DNA from: Arthrobacter sp. PAMC 25486
GTDB lineage: Bacteria; Actinomycetota; Actinomycetes; Actinomycetales; Micrococcaceae
Reading direction: 5' to 3'
DNA: 64,000 nt
NCBI RefSeq assembly: GCF_000785535.1
Contig: NZ_CP007595.1
Coordinates: 3,122,439 to 3,186,438 of the forward strand
The notes beneath the pieces were generated by a model. The model made no database searches, had not been told where the DNA came from, and saw nothing but the letters and a program-made list of their open reading frames with translations. Of the stretch, positions 52,459-62,396 are shown one piece after another (the stretch's first letter is position 1; each line of letters begins with the position of its first letter). Position numbers and translations under genes: made by a program.

Positions 52459-54792
52459 CTAGTGGTTGCGGGCGTGCTTGAGCAGAATCTGCAACAGCAA
52501 CACGGCACCTGCCTTGTCCAAGGGGTTGTTCTTGTTGCCGCACTTGGGGGACTGCACGCAGGAAGGGCAGCCGCTGCGGCATTCACAGGATGCAATGGCG
52601 TCCATGGTGGCCTTGAGCCACACCCGGGCCATGTCGAATCCGCGCTCGGCAAACCCAGCACCGCCGGGATGGCCGTCGTACACAAAAATGGTGGGCTGTC
52701 CGGTATCGGTGTGAATCGCGGTGGACACCCCGCCCACATCCCACCTGTCGCTGGACGCCACTAGCGGCAGCAGCCCGATCGCTGCGTGCTCGGCGGCGTG
52801 CAGGGCGCCGGGAAACTGCGGTTCAACCAGCCCGCCGGCCAACAACGTGGCATTGTCCATGGTGAACCAGACGGCCTTCGTGAACAGGTCGCGGGCCTCC
52901 AACTCGAGCGGTTCCTCACCGAGCACCTCGTTGGAAATAATCGCCTTGCGTTGAAAGGAGACCACCTGGGTGCGCACCTGAACAGCACCAAAATGCATCT
53001 CTACCGGCCCCCACCGCTCATGCTTGAGTGATTCCAGCACCTCGATCTGGGTGACATCCCGGGCCGTGGTGTAGAAGTCCGGCGTGCCACGGCGCACCAG
53101 GGCGCAATGCTCGGCCTCGTTCAGTTCAAGCACCACGTAGCTTGTCCCTTGGTGCACATAGACGGCTCCGGTGTGAGCCTGGTAATGGGATTGCGGGGAG
53201 CCCATGGTCCCCAGCAGTGCGCCGGTATCGGCCTCAATGATGTTGATGGGGCCGCCGCCGTCCTCCCGCAGGTTCACCATGGCGGCAGCACTTTGCGGAT
53301 GGGTCCAGAACCAGCCGGCAGGCCGTTTGCGCAGGTAGCCCTGGGCCACCAGCTGATCAAGCAGGGCAGGGGTGCTCTCATCAAAGATCGCCAGATCCTG
53401 ATGCGTGATGGGGAGTTCGGCGGCAGCGGCGCAGAGGTGCGGGCCCAGCACGTAGGGGTTGGACGGGTCAAACACGGTGGCTTCCACGGCACGGTCAAAA
53501 ATGGCTTCGGGGTGGTGCACCAGAAAGGTGTCCAAGGGATCGTCGCTGGCGACAAAGGCTGCAAGGGCATTTTGCCCGGCCCTGCCGGCCCGCCCGATCT
53601 GCTGGAAAAAGGATGCCCTGGTGCCGGGCCAGCCGGCAACCAGCACCGCATCCAAACCGGAAATGTCGATCCCCAATTCGAGGGCGGAGGTGCTTGAAAC
53701 TCCCAGCAACTGCCCCGAGCGCAGCGCCTTCTCCAACTCCCGTCGCTCCTCCGGCAGGTAACCGGAGCGGTAGGCGGCCACTCTCGGCGGAAGGCTGGGA
53801 TCGACGTCGTCCAACAGGCGTTTGGTCACGCTCGAAATGGTCTCGGCGCCCCGCCGGGACTTGATAAAAGCAATGGTGCGGACATGTGAGGAGACCAGAT
53901 TGGCCATCAAATCGGAGGTCTCAGCAATGGCCGTCCGCCGGGATTTAGCACCGTTCTCACCCTTGAAGTCGGTCAGCTCCGGCTCCCACAATGCCACCGT
54001 GGTGGCTCCATGGGGGGAGAAGTCCTCGGTGATGGTGGTGACAGGGGCGCCAATCAGCCGGGCAAAGGAGCTGCCTGGATCTGAAGAGGTGGCTGAGGCG
54101 CCGATAAAGACAGGGCTGGCGCCGTAATGCGCGCAAATGCGCCGCAGCCGTCGCAGGAGCACCGCCACATGGGAGCCGAAAACCCCGCGATAGCTGTGCG
54201 CCTCGTCGATGATCACGTACCGCAGCCGTCGGAAGAAACGGGCCCACCAGGTGTGGTTGGGCAGCACACCAAAATGCAGCATGTCAGGGTTGCACAGGAT
54301 GAAATTGCTGTGGTCGCGGATCCAGCGCCTATCACCTGGGGCGGTGTCGCCGTCGTACGTGGCAGCGCGCAGGGTGGGCAAATGCAATGACACGAGTGCG
54401 GCAAGCTGGTCCGCGGCCAGGGCCTTGGTCGGAGCAAGATACAGGGCCACGGCACCGTCATCCTCCAACCGTCCCGGGTTGGCAGCCAGTTCCAGGGCAG
54501 CCCGGTGCACGGCGTCGAGCGCCGGCAACTGGTACGCCAGCGACTTTCCGGAAGCCGTTCCGGTGGCGATGATCGTGTGCTCGTTGTGGTGGGCGGCGTT
54601 GGCGCCGGACACCTGGTGCCGCCAGGGCTCGGCAATGCCCAAATTGGCGTAGGCGTTGAGGAGGTCGGGGTGAACCCATTCAGGCCATGGTTCCGTCACC
54701 GCCTGCCGGGCTGGGATCCTGTGGACATGCTGCAACTGTGGCGGGTTTTCTCCTCCACCCAGCAGTGAGATCAGCGAATCATTGGTAGGCAC
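52459..54792 (-). CDS. DEAD/DEAH helicase with DUF1998 (Hrq1/MrfA-like)
   Basis: The 777-residue superfamily 2 helicase has Walker A TGTASGKSLAYQLP, DEAH (VIIDEAHSYRG), IGASATS and the second RecA domain with SSTSALELGIDISGLDAV and QQIGRAGRAGQNALAA. The C-terminal DUF1998 zinc cluster reads CECRSGCPSCVQSPKCG. Bacterial MrfA and eukaryotic Hrq1 of this design repair mitomycin-type crosslinks. It is convergent with the tad operon, matching Rv3649 near the mycobacterial tad cluster. The start is GTG 54792; CACAAT lies six bases upstream. Confidence 0.93.
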   Translation of the reverse strand: MPTNDSLISLLGGGENPPQLQHVHRIPARQAVTEPWPEWVHPDLLNAYANLGIAEPWRHQVSGANAAHHNEHTIIATGTASGKSLAYQLPALDAVHRAALELAANPGRLEDDGAVALYLAPTKALAADQLAALVSLHLPTLRAATYDGDTAPGDRRWIRDHSNFILCNPDMLHFGVLPNHTWWARFFRRLRYVIIDEAHSYRGVFGSHVAVLLRRLRRICAHYGASPVFIGASATSSDPGSSFARLIGAPVTTITEDFSPHGATTVALWEPELTDFKGENGAKSRRTAIAETSDLMANLVSSHVRTIAFIKSRRGAETISSVTKRLLDDVDPSLPPRVAAYRSGYLPEERRELEKALRSGQLLGVSSTSALELGIDISGLDAVLVAGWPGTRASFFQQIGRAGRAGQNALAAFVASDDPLDTFLVHHPEAIFDRAVEATVFDPSNPYVLGPHLCAAAAELPITHQDLAIFDESTPALLDQLVAQGYLRKRPAGWFWTHPQSAAAMVNLREDGGGPINIIEADTGALLGTMGSPQSHYQAHTGAVYVHQGTSYVVLELNEAEHCALVRRGTPDFYTTARDVTQIEVLESLKHERWGPVEMHFGAVQVRTQVVSFQRKAIISNEVLGEEPLELEARDLFTKAVWFTMDNATLLAGGLVEPQFPGALHAAEHAAIGLLPLVASSDRWDVGGVSTAIHTDTGQPTIFVYDGHPGGAGFAERGFDMARVWLKATMDAIASCECRSGCPSCVQSPKCGNKNNPLDKAGAVLLLQILLKHARNH

Positions 54793-54827
54793 CCCATCAT
54801 TGTGCCACCGCCGCGGCCAGGAACTGC

Positions 54828-55541
54828 CTACAGCTTGGCCAGCTCCGCAAGCCGCTCCCTGGGGACCAGAACTGTCACCGGGCTCAGGCTGCGCCACCCC
54901 AGCTTGTAATACAGTCTTTGGCCGCCCGTGCTGGCCAGCAGCAAACCGGTGGTGACGGGGTGGTCGAGTGCCCGTGCGGTCAGTGATTTCATCATCATCA
55001 TGCCAAGCCCGCGGCGCCGATGTGCGGGATCGGTTTCCAGGCCGTCGATAATGGCATAGTCGCCGTAAATGCCCACACTGCCGCTGGCCAGAACGGCTTC
55101 CCCGCGCATGATGGCAGCAGTGAACCGGGCCTGGCACGGTGATGCGCTGCGCCGGCCGCCAATCTTTTTCACCACAAGTCGCAGCTCCGGATCACCTAAA
55201 AAGGGGTCCTGGTTGTCCTGTGTTTCCAAGGCACACACCATGAGATGTTCCGAGGTTGAGACCATGCCCATGCCGGCGGCGTGCGCCCACTTCACATACT
55301 CGTGGACGCGGGGGCCAATGATGCACAGCGCCCGTTGGGTCGAAGCTGTCACTTCTGCTGCCAATTCTGCAAAGGCCGCATGGGTGGGATCGGCGCTGAA
55401 GTATTCCCAGTCGCCGCTAAGGTCTAGACGCAAGGCTGCCCAATAACCCTGACCCGTGCGGCTTTGATAGCCCCGCACTGCACTCCAGCCGGTAAACCAT
55501 GCGGCGGCGTGCTCCTCAAGCTCCTTGGAACCAACCTTCAT
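54828..55541 (-). CDS. GNAT family N-acetyltransferase
   Basis: The 237-residue protein has a non-catalytic N-terminal half (AAAWFTGWSAVRGYQSRTG...) and a GNAT domain with AAIMRGEAVLASGSVGIYGDYAIIDGLETDPAHRRRGLGMMMMKSL, where the RRRGLG loop binds acetyl-CoA. ASTGGQRLYYKLGWRSLSP completes the fold. The acceptor is unknown. TAGGCT six bases before ATG 55541 indicates a leaderless transcript, divergent from trhO. Confidence 0.9.
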   Translation of the reverse strand: MKVGSKELEEHAAAWFTGWSAVRGYQSRTGQGYWAALRLDLSGDWEYFSADPTHAAFAELAAEVTASTQRALCIIGPRVHEYVKWAHAAGMGMVSTSEHLMVCALETQDNQDPFLGDPELRLVVKKIGGRRSASPCQARFTAAIMRGEAVLASGSVGIYGDYAIIDGLETDPAHRRRGLGMMMMKSLTARALDHPVTTGLLLASTGGQRLYYKLGWRSLSPVTVLVPRERLAELAKL

Positions 55542-55547
55542 ATGTAT

Positions 55548-55553
55548 AGCCTA
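55548..55553 (-). promoter_or_regulatory. -10 hexamer TAGGCT, leaderless GNAT gene
   Basis: TAGGCT-ATACAT-ATG (55541) on the minus strand. Confidence 0.55.
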
Positions 55554-55604
55554 TGCGTGTAAATGGCTGAAGGCGGGGATCAGGCACAATTTGGTGGTGC
55601 ACCG

Positions 55605-55610
55605 TAGGCT
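55605..55610 (+). promoter_or_regulatory. -10 hexamer TAGGCT, leaderless trhO
   Basis: TAGGCT is followed by seven bases and GTG 55618. The divergent GNAT gene uses the identical hexamer 52 bases away. Confidence 0.55.
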
Positions 55611-55617
55611 TTAATAC

Positions 55618-56511
55618 GTGGCTTTGAACAAAATTGTGCTCTTTTACGGCTTTACCCCCCTCCTCGATCCGGAAGCGATCAAGCTTTGGCAGCGTGCCTT
55701 GTGCGAGAAGTTGAGCCTGAAGGGGCGCATTATCATCTCCAAGGACGGCATCAACGCCACGGTGGGCGGTGACATCAATGACCTCAAACAGTATTTGAAG
55801 ACCACGCGCGAGTACCCGGGTTTCAAAAACATGGACATCAAATGGTCCGACGGCAGCGGTGACGACTTCCCCCGCCTGAGTGTGAAGGCCCGCGAGGAAA
55901 TCGTCAGCTTCGGCGCCCCCGGAGAACTGCAGGTCGATGAAAATGGCGTTGTCGGTGGAGGTACCCACCTTAAGCCTGAGGAGCTCCACGAACTCGTCGC
56001 GGAGAGGGAATCCATGGGCGAGGAGGTCGTCTTCTTCGACGGCCGCAACGCCTTCGAAGCGCAGATCGGCAAGTTCAAGAACGCCATCGTGCCCGACGTC
56101 GACACCACCCACGACTTCATCAAGGAACTGGATTCCGGCAAGTATGACGACCTCAAGGACAAGCCGGTCGTCACCTACTGCACCGGCGGCATTCGCTGCG
56201 AAGTCCTCAGCTCCCTCATGGTCAGCCGAGGCTTCAAAGAGGTCTACCAAATGGACGGCGGGATCGTCCGCTACGGCGAAACGTTCAAGGACAAAGGCCT
56301 CTGGGAAGGCTCGCTGTACGTGTTCGACAAGCGCATGCACATGGAATTCAGCGACGAGGCCAAGGAAGTCGGCCACTGCATCCGCTGCAACAACCCGAGC
56401 AACAAATTTGAAAACTGCTCCAACCCCAGCTGCCGCAACCTGAACCTGTACTGTGCAAACTGCGCCAGCGCCCCGGAGACGCTGCAGTGCCCGCAGGGCT
56501 GCACCGACTGA
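55618..56511 (+). CDS. trhO: tRNA uridine(34) hydroxylase TrhO (rhodanese-like)
   Basis: The 297-residue protein has the UPF0176 N-terminal domain ([26 protein letters not shown]), a central rhodanese domain with active C188 in [10 protein letters not shown], and a cysteine-rich C-terminus ([24 protein letters not shown]) that probably binds zinc. TrhO oxygenates U34 of certain tRNAs to 5-hydroxyuridine, as shown for E. coli YceA and relatives. A GTG start with TAGGCT upstream indicates a leaderless mRNA. Confidence 0.93.
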   Translation: MALNKIVLFYGFTPLLDPEAIKLWQRALCEKLSLKGRIIISKDGINATVGGDINDLKQYLKTTREYPGFKNMDIKWSDGSGDDFPRLSVKAREEIVSFGAPGELQVDENGVVGGGTHLKPEELHELVAERESMGEEVVFFDGRNAFEAQIGKFKNAIVPDVDTTHDFIKELDSGKYDDLKDKPVVTYCTGGIRCEVLSSLMVSRGFKEVYQMDGGIVRYGETFKDKGLWEGSLYVFDKRMHMEFSDEAKEVGHCIRCNNPSNKFENCSNPSCRNLNLYCANCASAPETLQCPQGCTD

Positions 56512-56602
56512 CGCACACACCCTCCCCGAGCTCGTGCCTCGCCAGCCGCTCCCGCACCCCGCAAGCTCGCTGCGGGTCCCTCGCGGCAGGGGGCCCAACT
56601 CC

Positions 56603-56626
56603 GGGTCCCTCGGGCGCGTGGGCCCA
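56603..56626 (+). repeat. Dispersed 24-base repeat, copy 2
   Basis: This stretch is gggtccctcgggcgcg then a mismatched base and gggccca. It matches the complement of 35600-35623 at 23 of 24 positions. Another gggtccctcg lies 27 bases upstream, at 56576-56585, so the spacer is locally repetitive. Confidence 0.6.
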
Positions 56627-56640
56627 CGCCCGGGACTCGC

Positions 56641-56646
56641 TAGGCT
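56641..56646 (+). promoter_or_regulatory. -10 hexamer TAGGCT, leaderless methyltransferase gene
   Basis: TAGGCT-TGTCCC-ATG (56653), adjoining the dispersed repeat. Confidence 0.55.
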
Positions 56647-56652
56647 TGTCCC

Positions 56653-58281
56653 ATGACTGATTTCGCCACCGTGCCGCACGCCCCACGCAGTGACAACCTG
56701 GCCGCGCTGCAAACCCTTGCCGCGGACCTGACCGCCATCAACTACACGGTCGACGGCGTGGCGGAGCTCCTTGACGACGACGCCAACCAGGCCCTGGCCC
56801 GGGACCAAACCGTGCCGGCCGCACTGTTGCTGCGTGGCAACACCGATCCCCTCCCCACCCTCGTGAAGCTGTGGCTGCTGGCCCAGGACGTTCCTGCAAA
56901 AGAACTCACCAAGGCGCTGCCGTCGACCAGCATCGAGACACTCAAGAATCTGGGGCTCATCGAATGGGTGCAGCAGCCGGCTACGGTGCGCGCAGCCGTC
57001 GACCTTCGCCCCTATGGCTGGCCCGCCGCCGAAGAAGGCGGGACGGACACGAACCTGTGGGTGGCCAGCGACCTCGGCGCCCACCAGCGGCCAGGCGTGC
57101 TGGCTAAGGACCATGTTTTGGGCATTGGCCAGGCCTCGCTCACCCTGGCACAGGGCACCATGCGCCGGCCTGTCCACAAGGCGCTGGATTTGGGCACCGG
57201 CTGCGGCATCCAGCTTTTCCACCTTCTGCACCACGCCGAAATGGTCGTCGCCACCGACATTTCAGAGCGCGCGCTGGCGTTCACCCGTTTCAACCTGGTC
57301 CTCAACGCGCCCGCGCTGAACCTGCAGGACAGCGATTTTGACCCAGGAAACAAGGATTCCCGCGTGTCCCTGCGCCTGGGCAGCCTGCTCGAACCGGTCG
57401 CGGGGGAGCACTTCGACCTGGTGGTCTCCAACCCTCCCTTCGTCATCACGCCCCGCCACCGCGGCGAACTCAGCAGCGAGCAGTTCACCTACCGCGACGG
57501 CGGCCTAGCCGGGGACGCCATCGTCGAGTCACTGGTCCGCGAACTGCCCAGCGTCCTGAACCCGGGTGGGACGGCGCAAATGCTCGGAAACTGGGAAATC
57601 TCCCACCAGGAAGTAGACGGCTGCGGCACCCAGCTCGAGTGGCACACCCGCCCTTCTCAGTGGCTGGCACCGGGCACCGAAGCGTGGTTCATCCAGCGCG
57701 AACAGGTGTCCCCGGGAGGGTACGCCGAGACGTGGCTCCAGGATGCCTCGCAGGGCAGGGACTCGGCGGCCTATGCCAACGCCTATGAGGAATACCAACA
57801 CGATTTTGCCTCCCGCAACGTGGCCGGAATCGGTTTTGGCTACATCCTGCTGCGCCGCCCCGCAGAAGGTGAAACGGCCGACGCGCCGCGCTTTGAGGAG
57901 ATCCTGTATCCCATTGAACAGCCTGTGGGTCCGCACTTGGCCGCCGGCCTGGATCGTGCCCAGTGGCTCAAACAGCACCCGGATCTCACCTTTGAATACC
58001 TGCTGGTCGCATCGGATGTCACCGAGGAACGCCACCAGAAACCCGGCGCGGAACACCCGGGAGTGATCCTGCTGCGGCAGGGCGCAGGACTACGCCGCAC
58101 CAATTTGATGAGTACCGAACTGGCTGGTTTTGTTTCCGCGTGCGACGGCGACCTCACCGCCGGGCAGATCATCGGCGCTCTGGCGGCACTGCTGGAAAGG
58201 GACGACGCCGAATTTGCCGCCGGCCTCGCCGCGGACGTCCGCAACCTGGTGCGCGACGGGTTCCTGCTCCCCGCTGAGTGA
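56653..58281 (+). CDS. Class I SAM-dependent methyltransferase with N-terminal DUF7059
   Basis: The 542-residue protein has a winged-helix-like N-terminus (residues 20-130) and a PrmC/HemK-type methyltransferase core. LDLGTGCGIQLFHLLHHAE is the SAM site, DISERALAFTRFNLVLN motif II and LVVSNPPFVITPRH the NPPF motif of amino-methylating enzymes. It lacks PrmC's release-factor-binding N-domain, so the target may be another protein or nucleic acid. A long C-terminal extension of about 200 residues (PAEGETADAPRFEEILYPIE onward) is family-specific. ATG 56653 is preceded by TAGGCT. Confidence 0.85.
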   Translation: MTDFATVPHAPRSDNLAALQTLAADLTAINYTVDGVAELLDDDANQALARDQTVPAALLLRGNTDPLPTLVKLWLLAQDVPAKELTKALPSTSIETLKNLGLIEWVQQPATVRAAVDLRPYGWPAAEEGGTDTNLWVASDLGAHQRPGVLAKDHVLGIGQASLTLAQGTMRRPVHKALDLGTGCGIQLFHLLHHAEMVVATDISERALAFTRFNLVLNAPALNLQDSDFDPGNKDSRVSLRLGSLLEPVAGEHFDLVVSNPPFVITPRHRGELSSEQFTYRDGGLAGDAIVESLVRELPSVLNPGGTAQMLGNWEISHQEVDGCGTQLEWHTRPSQWLAPGTEAWFIQREQVSPGGYAETWLQDASQGRDSAAYANAYEEYQHDFASRNVAGIGFGYILLRRPAEGETADAPRFEEILYPIEQPVGPHLAAGLDRAQWLKQHPDLTFEYLLVASDVTEERHQKPGAEHPGVILLRQGAGLRRTNLMSTELAGFVSACDGDLTAGQIIGALAALLERDDAEFAAGLAADVRNLVRDGFLLPAE

Positions 58282-58569
58282 TACCGCGTTCCTGAGCCTG
58301 CCATCACTGCAAACGCTCGCTCACTTGCGGGGCACTTTCCAGCGACGCTCGCTCACATATGGGCGGATTTGGGCAAACGCTCCTGCGATGGTTCCGGTCA
58401 AGCACCCACCGCACACAAGGAAGCGCAGGAGCGTCGGTGAAAACACCCCCGTATGTGAGCGAGCGTCCGGAAAAACACCCCGTATGTGAGCGAGCGTTTA
58501 TGGGGGAGGGGTAAGTTGGGGTCAACGGGCTGCGGCAGCCGGCGGAAGTTGCTAGCGCAAGGAGGCGCC
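58282..58569. repeat. Three nested inverted repeats between the methyltransferase and mgtC genes
   Basis: No gene is seen in these 288 bases. Three nested stems can form. They are acgctcgctcac (58313-58324) with gtgagcgagcgt (58486-58497), the 19-base 58345-58363 with 58448-58466 (one mismatch), and acgctcctgcg (58378-58388) with cgcaggagcgt (58424-58434). The two outer stems are themselves copies of one unit. Confidence 0.7.
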
Positions 58570-59319
58570 ATGGTACTTAGTCCCCACGCACCCTGGTGGG
58601 CGTTGCTGCTGTGCCTGCTGGCCGCCGTCGTGCTTCCCACATTGATTGGGCTGGAACGGCAGGTCAGCAACAAGTCGGCTGGCATGCGCACTCATGCCCT
58701 GGTGGGGCTGGGTGCGGCGCTGTTTGTGGTGGTCAGCAAATATGGCTTTTCCGATGTGGTGGAGACAGACCTGGTCCGGCTGGACCCCTCGCGGGTGGCG
58801 GCGCAGATTGTTTCCGGCATCGGCTTCATTGGTGCCGGGCTGGTGTTTGTGCGCCGGAACAAGGTGCGCGGGCTGACCACGGCGTCGTCCATCTGGCTGA
58901 CGGCGGCGGTGGGGGCTGCGGCCGGTGCGGGCCTGATCCTGCCGGCGGCATTCGCCACGGGTGCTTATTTTCTGGTGGTTGTTGTGTATGCGAAGGTGAT
59001 TGACCGGCTGCGGCTGTCGGGGCGGCGCTTCCATGTGTTGCACGTGACATATGAGGACGGCACCGGGTCGCTGCGGGAGATTTTGCAAAGCTGCACGGCG
59101 CTGGGATTTCAGATTTTGGGCTTCACCACAGGGGCCGCGGAGCGTGGAAACGGTGGCGTCATGGCCCGGGTCCTCAACGACGAAGCTGTTGCTGGCGACC
59201 CGAAACACGTGGAAGTTGAGCTGGAAATTGAGGGGCTCGGATCGCGCCACACGCTCATGGCTGCGTTGTCGGCACTGCCCAGCATCAAGGCTGTTTCCTT
59301 TGACGACGAAAACGAATAA
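58570..59319 (+). CDS. MgtC/SapB family protein
   Basis: The 249-residue protein has five membrane helices (residues 5-135) with the MgtC signature [35 protein letters not shown] and [28 protein letters not shown] follows, then a C-terminal ACT-like domain ([20 protein letters not shown]). MgtC proteins affect Mg homeostasis, F-ATPase and survival inside macrophages. No Mg-sensing leader is visible. AAGGAGG precedes ATG 58570. Confidence 0.92.
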   Translation: MVLSPHAPWWALLLCLLAAVVLPTLIGLERQVSNKSAGMRTHALVGLGAALFVVVSKYGFSDVVETDLVRLDPSRVAAQIVSGIGFIGAGLVFVRRNKVRGLTTASSIWLTAAVGAAAGAGLILPAAFATGAYFLVVVVYAKVIDRLRLSGRRFHVLHVTYEDGTGSLREILQSCTALGFQILGFTTGAAERGNGGVMARVLNDEAVAGDPKHVEVELEIEGLGSRHTLMAALSALPSIKAVSFDDENE

Positions 59320-59442
59320 TCACCCCCGCCAGGGCCCCTCCGTGCCAGGCCAGTTTCGCCGGCAGTACGTGTTTTCGGTAAAAATATGGTGAACTAGCTG
59401 GGGGACGCCGTCCGTCCACCATTCATTCCCTGTAGGAGTACC

Positions 59443-62235
59443 GTGCCCAGCAAGGCAGCAGCCAGCAAGCCCAAGACCGGCAAAAAGCTCGTGATTGTCG
59501 AGTCCCCTGCCAAGAGCAAAACCATCGCCAAATACTTGGGCGAGGGTTTCGTTGTGGAAGCCTCAATCGGGCACATCCGTGACCTGCCGCAGCCCTCCGA
59601 GCTGCCCGCAGAGCTGAAGAAGTCCTCGATCGGCAAGTTCGCCGTCGACCTTGAGAACAACTTCAAGCCGTACTACGTCATCTCCTCCGACAAGAAGAAG
59701 AAAGTGGCAGAGCTCAAGGCGCAGCTCAAGGACGCCGACGAACTCTACCTCGCAACGGATGGGGATCGCGAGGGCGAGGCCATCGCGTGGCACCTGCTTG
59801 AGGTGCTCAAGCCCAAGGTGCCCGTGCACCGCATGACGTTTGCGGAAATCACCAAGGAGTCGCTGCAGCGTGCCCTGGGCAACCTGCGCGAGCTGGACAC
59901 CGACCTGGTGGACGCCCAGGAAACCCGCCGCGTCGTTGACCGCCTGTTCGGTTACGAACTGTCCCCCGTGCTGTGGCGCAAGGTGGCCCCGAAGCTCTCG
60001 GCCGGCCGTGTGCAGTCCGTCGTGACGCGCATGGTGGTTGAGCGTGAACGTGAGCGCATGGCGTTCCGCTCGGCCAACTACTGGGACCTGGCCGGCACCT
60101 TCACCCCCGAAACCGGGGAAACGTTCAGCGCCAAGCTGGCCGCCGTCGATGGCAAGCGCGTTGCCTCCGGCCGCGACTTCAGCGACCAGGGCGTGCTGAC
60201 GGGCAAGAACGTGGCCCACCTGGACGAGGTGGCCGCTAAGGCGCTTGCCACCGCCCTGCAGGACGTGCCGTTTGCCGTCCGCTCGGTTGAGCACAAGCCC
60301 TACACCCGCCGGCCCGCGCCGCCGTTTACGACGTCGACCCTCCAGCAGGAGGCCGGGCGGAAGCTGCGCTTCACCTCCAAATCGACCATGTCGACCGCCC
60401 AGCGCCTGTACGAAAACGGTTACATCACGTACATGCGTACCGACTCCTCATCCCTGAGCGATGAGGCCGTCAACGCCGCCCGCCGCCAGGCCTCCGAGCT
60501 GTACGGCCCCGAATATGTGCCCGCCTCCAAGCGCGTCTACGCCAACAAGAGCTCCAACGCGCAGGAAGCCCACGAGGCCATCCGCCCGTCCGGCGATTCC
60601 TTCCGCACCCCGGCCCAGGTGGCCAGCGCCCTGCGCGGCGACGAATTTAAGCTGTATGAGCTGATCTGGAAGCGCACCGTCGCCTCCCAGATGGCTGATG
60701 CCAAGGGCTCGACGGCGACCATCAAGTTGGGTGCCACGGCGTCCGGTGGCGCTGCCGATGGCCAGGACGCCGAGTTCTCAGCCTCCGGAACCGTCATCAC
60801 CTTCCGCGGCTTCATGGCCGCCTACGAGGAAGGCCGGGACGAGTCCCGCAACGCCTCCGACGATTCGGACCGCCGCCTGCCCAACGTCAAGGAAAACGAT
60901 CCGCTGACAGCGGCCGAGGTGAAGGCCAACGGCCACGACACCTCCCCGCCGCCGCGCTTCACCGAGGCGTCGCTGACGAAGGAAATGGAAGAGCGCGACA
61001 TTGGCCGCCCTTCCACCTACGCCTCAACCCTGTCCACCATCATGGACCGCGGTTACGTCCGCAAGCAGGGTTCCGCCCTGGTTCCCAGCTGGATCGCGTT
61101 CTCCGTGGTGCGCCTGCTGGAACTGCACTTCACCGACTACGTGGACTACGAGTTCACGGCCGGCATGGAAACCGGGTTGGACAGGATTGCCAACGGCCAG
61201 GAGCAGGGCTCGGACTGGCTTAAGCACTTCTACTTCGGCGACGACGGCAACCGCGGACTGCAGGACATCGTGAACAACCTGGGTGAGATCGATGCGCGGG
61301 AGATTAACTCCATGCCCATCACCGATACCCTGGTGCTGCGCGTGGGCAAGTTCGGCCCCTACCTGGAATCGACCGTCCCCACCGTGGACGCCAAGACCGG
61401 GGAGATCATTGAGGCCGCCCGCGCCAATGTGCCCGAGGACCTGGCACCTGACGAGCTCACGCCCGAAAAGGCGCAGGAACTCATGGACACGGCCGCCCCC
61501 GAAGAGCGCGTGCTGGGTGTTGACCCTGTTTCCGGGCACACCGTTGTGGCCAAGAACGGCCGCTACGGCCCGTACGTCACCGAGGTCATTCCGGAGATGA
61601 CCGAGGAAGAAATCGCCAACCAGCCCATCGAGTACTACAAGAACGGCAAGCCGAAGCCGCCGAAGAAGCCCGTCAAGGCTAAACCGCGCACAGGCTCCAT
61701 CTTCAAGTCCATGACCGTGGACACGGTCACTCTGGACGAGGCCCTGGCCATCATGAGCCTGCCCCGCGTTTTGGGTACAGATGCCGAAGGTGAAGAGATC
61801 ACAGTCCAGAACGGCCGCTTCGGGCCGTACCTGAAGAAGGGTTCGGACTCCCGTTCCATCGGAACGGAAGAAGAGATCTTCACGATCACCCTCGATGCTG
61901 CGTTGGCGATCTACTCCCAGCCCAAGCAGCGAGGCGCCCGCGCCGCGGTGGCACCGCTGGCCGAGTTTGGCGATGACCCGGTCTCCGAGAAGAAGATCGT
62001 GGTGAAGGAAGGCCGCTTCGGTCCGTACATCACCGACGGCATCACCAACATCACGGTTCCCCGTGGTACCGAAATTGAAGAGCTGACGCGGGAGATGGCC
62101 ATCGAGCTGCTGGCCGACAAGCGTGAACGCGGCCCGGTCAAGCGGATCGCCAAGGCGCCCGCAAAGAAGGCGCCGGCCAAAAAGCCTGCCGCCAAGAAGG
62201 CGCCCGCGAAGAAGGCTGCTGCACCGAAGAAGTAA
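59443..62235 (+). CDS. topA: DNA topoisomerase I
   Basis: The 930-residue type IA enzyme has the Toprim domain VIVESPAKSKTIAKYLG with DGDREGEAIAWHL, the catalytic Y330 in YITYMRTDSSSLS, and RLFGYELSPVLWRKV. It has no zinc fingers. The C-terminus carries repeated GRFGPYV/L units (from about residue 640) and a Lys/Ala tail (KKAPAKKPAAKKAPAKK), as in mycobacterial TopA where these tails bind DNA. The GTG start follows TAGGAG. A hairpin terminator follows. Confidence 0.97.
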   Translation: MPSKAAASKPKTGKKLVIVESPAKSKTIAKYLGEGFVVEASIGHIRDLPQPSELPAELKKSSIGKFAVDLENNFKPYYVISSDKKKKVAELKAQLKDADELYLATDGDREGEAIAWHLLEVLKPKVPVHRMTFAEITKESLQRALGNLRELDTDLVDAQETRRVVDRLFGYELSPVLWRKVAPKLSAGRVQSVVTRMVVERERERMAFRSANYWDLAGTFTPETGETFSAKLAAVDGKRVASGRDFSDQGVLTGKNVAHLDEVAAKALATALQDVPFAVRSVEHKPYTRRPAPPFTTSTLQQEAGRKLRFTSKSTMSTAQRLYENGYITYMRTDSSSLSDEAVNAARRQASELYGPEYVPASKRVYANKSSNAQEAHEAIRPSGDSFRTPAQVASALRGDEFKLYELIWKRTVASQMADAKGSTATIKLGATASGGAADGQDAEFSASGTVITFRGFMAAYEEGRDESRNASDDSDRRLPNVKENDPLTAAEVKANGHDTSPPPRFTEASLTKEMEERDIGRPSTYASTLSTIMDRGYVRKQGSALVPSWIAFSVVRLLELHFTDYVDYEFTAGMETGLDRIANGQEQGSDWLKHFYFGDDGNRGLQDIVNNLGEIDAREINSMPITDTLVLRVGKFGPYLESTVPTVDAKTGEIIEAARANVPEDLAPDELTPEKAQELMDTAAPEERVLGVDPVSGHTVVAKNGRYGPYVTEVIPEMTEEEIANQPIEYYKNGKPKPPKKPVKAKPRTGSIFKSMTVDTVTLDEALAIMSLPRVLGTDAEGEEITVQNGRFGPYLKKGSDSRSIGTEEEIFTITLDAALAIYSQPKQRGARAAVAPLAEFGDDPVSEKKIVVKEGRFGPYITDGITNITVPRGTEIEELTREMAIELLADKRERGPVKRIAKAPAKKAPAKKPAAKKAPAKKAAAPKK

Positions 62236-62238
62236 CTA

Positions 62239-62279
62239 CTGCTTCCCTGGCTGCTGCGTTGCGACAGCCAGGGAAGCAG
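62239..62279 (+). terminator. Hairpin terminator after topA
   Basis: A perfect 15-bp stem (62239-62253 with 62265-62279) around an 11-base loop. No T run follows. Confidence 0.75.
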
Positions 62280-62396
62280 CCGTCCGGCAGTCGTTGCGAG
62301 CCTTGAGGGCCGTCCGGTGTGCGAAACAACGAAACTGTTGGATCGCCGTCGGGCGGCCTTTCGCGTCTAACGGGCCGGAGGGACAATAATGGGCCT

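Noticed and set aside
55516..57234. 572-codon open minus-strand frame spanning trhO and the methyltransferase
   Set aside because: It crosses two convincing genes and their spacer and shows no domain.
58313..58497. Repeated acgctcgctcac units considered as a CRISPR array
   Set aside because: The units are inverted and irregularly spaced, with no uniform spacers and no cas genes nearby.
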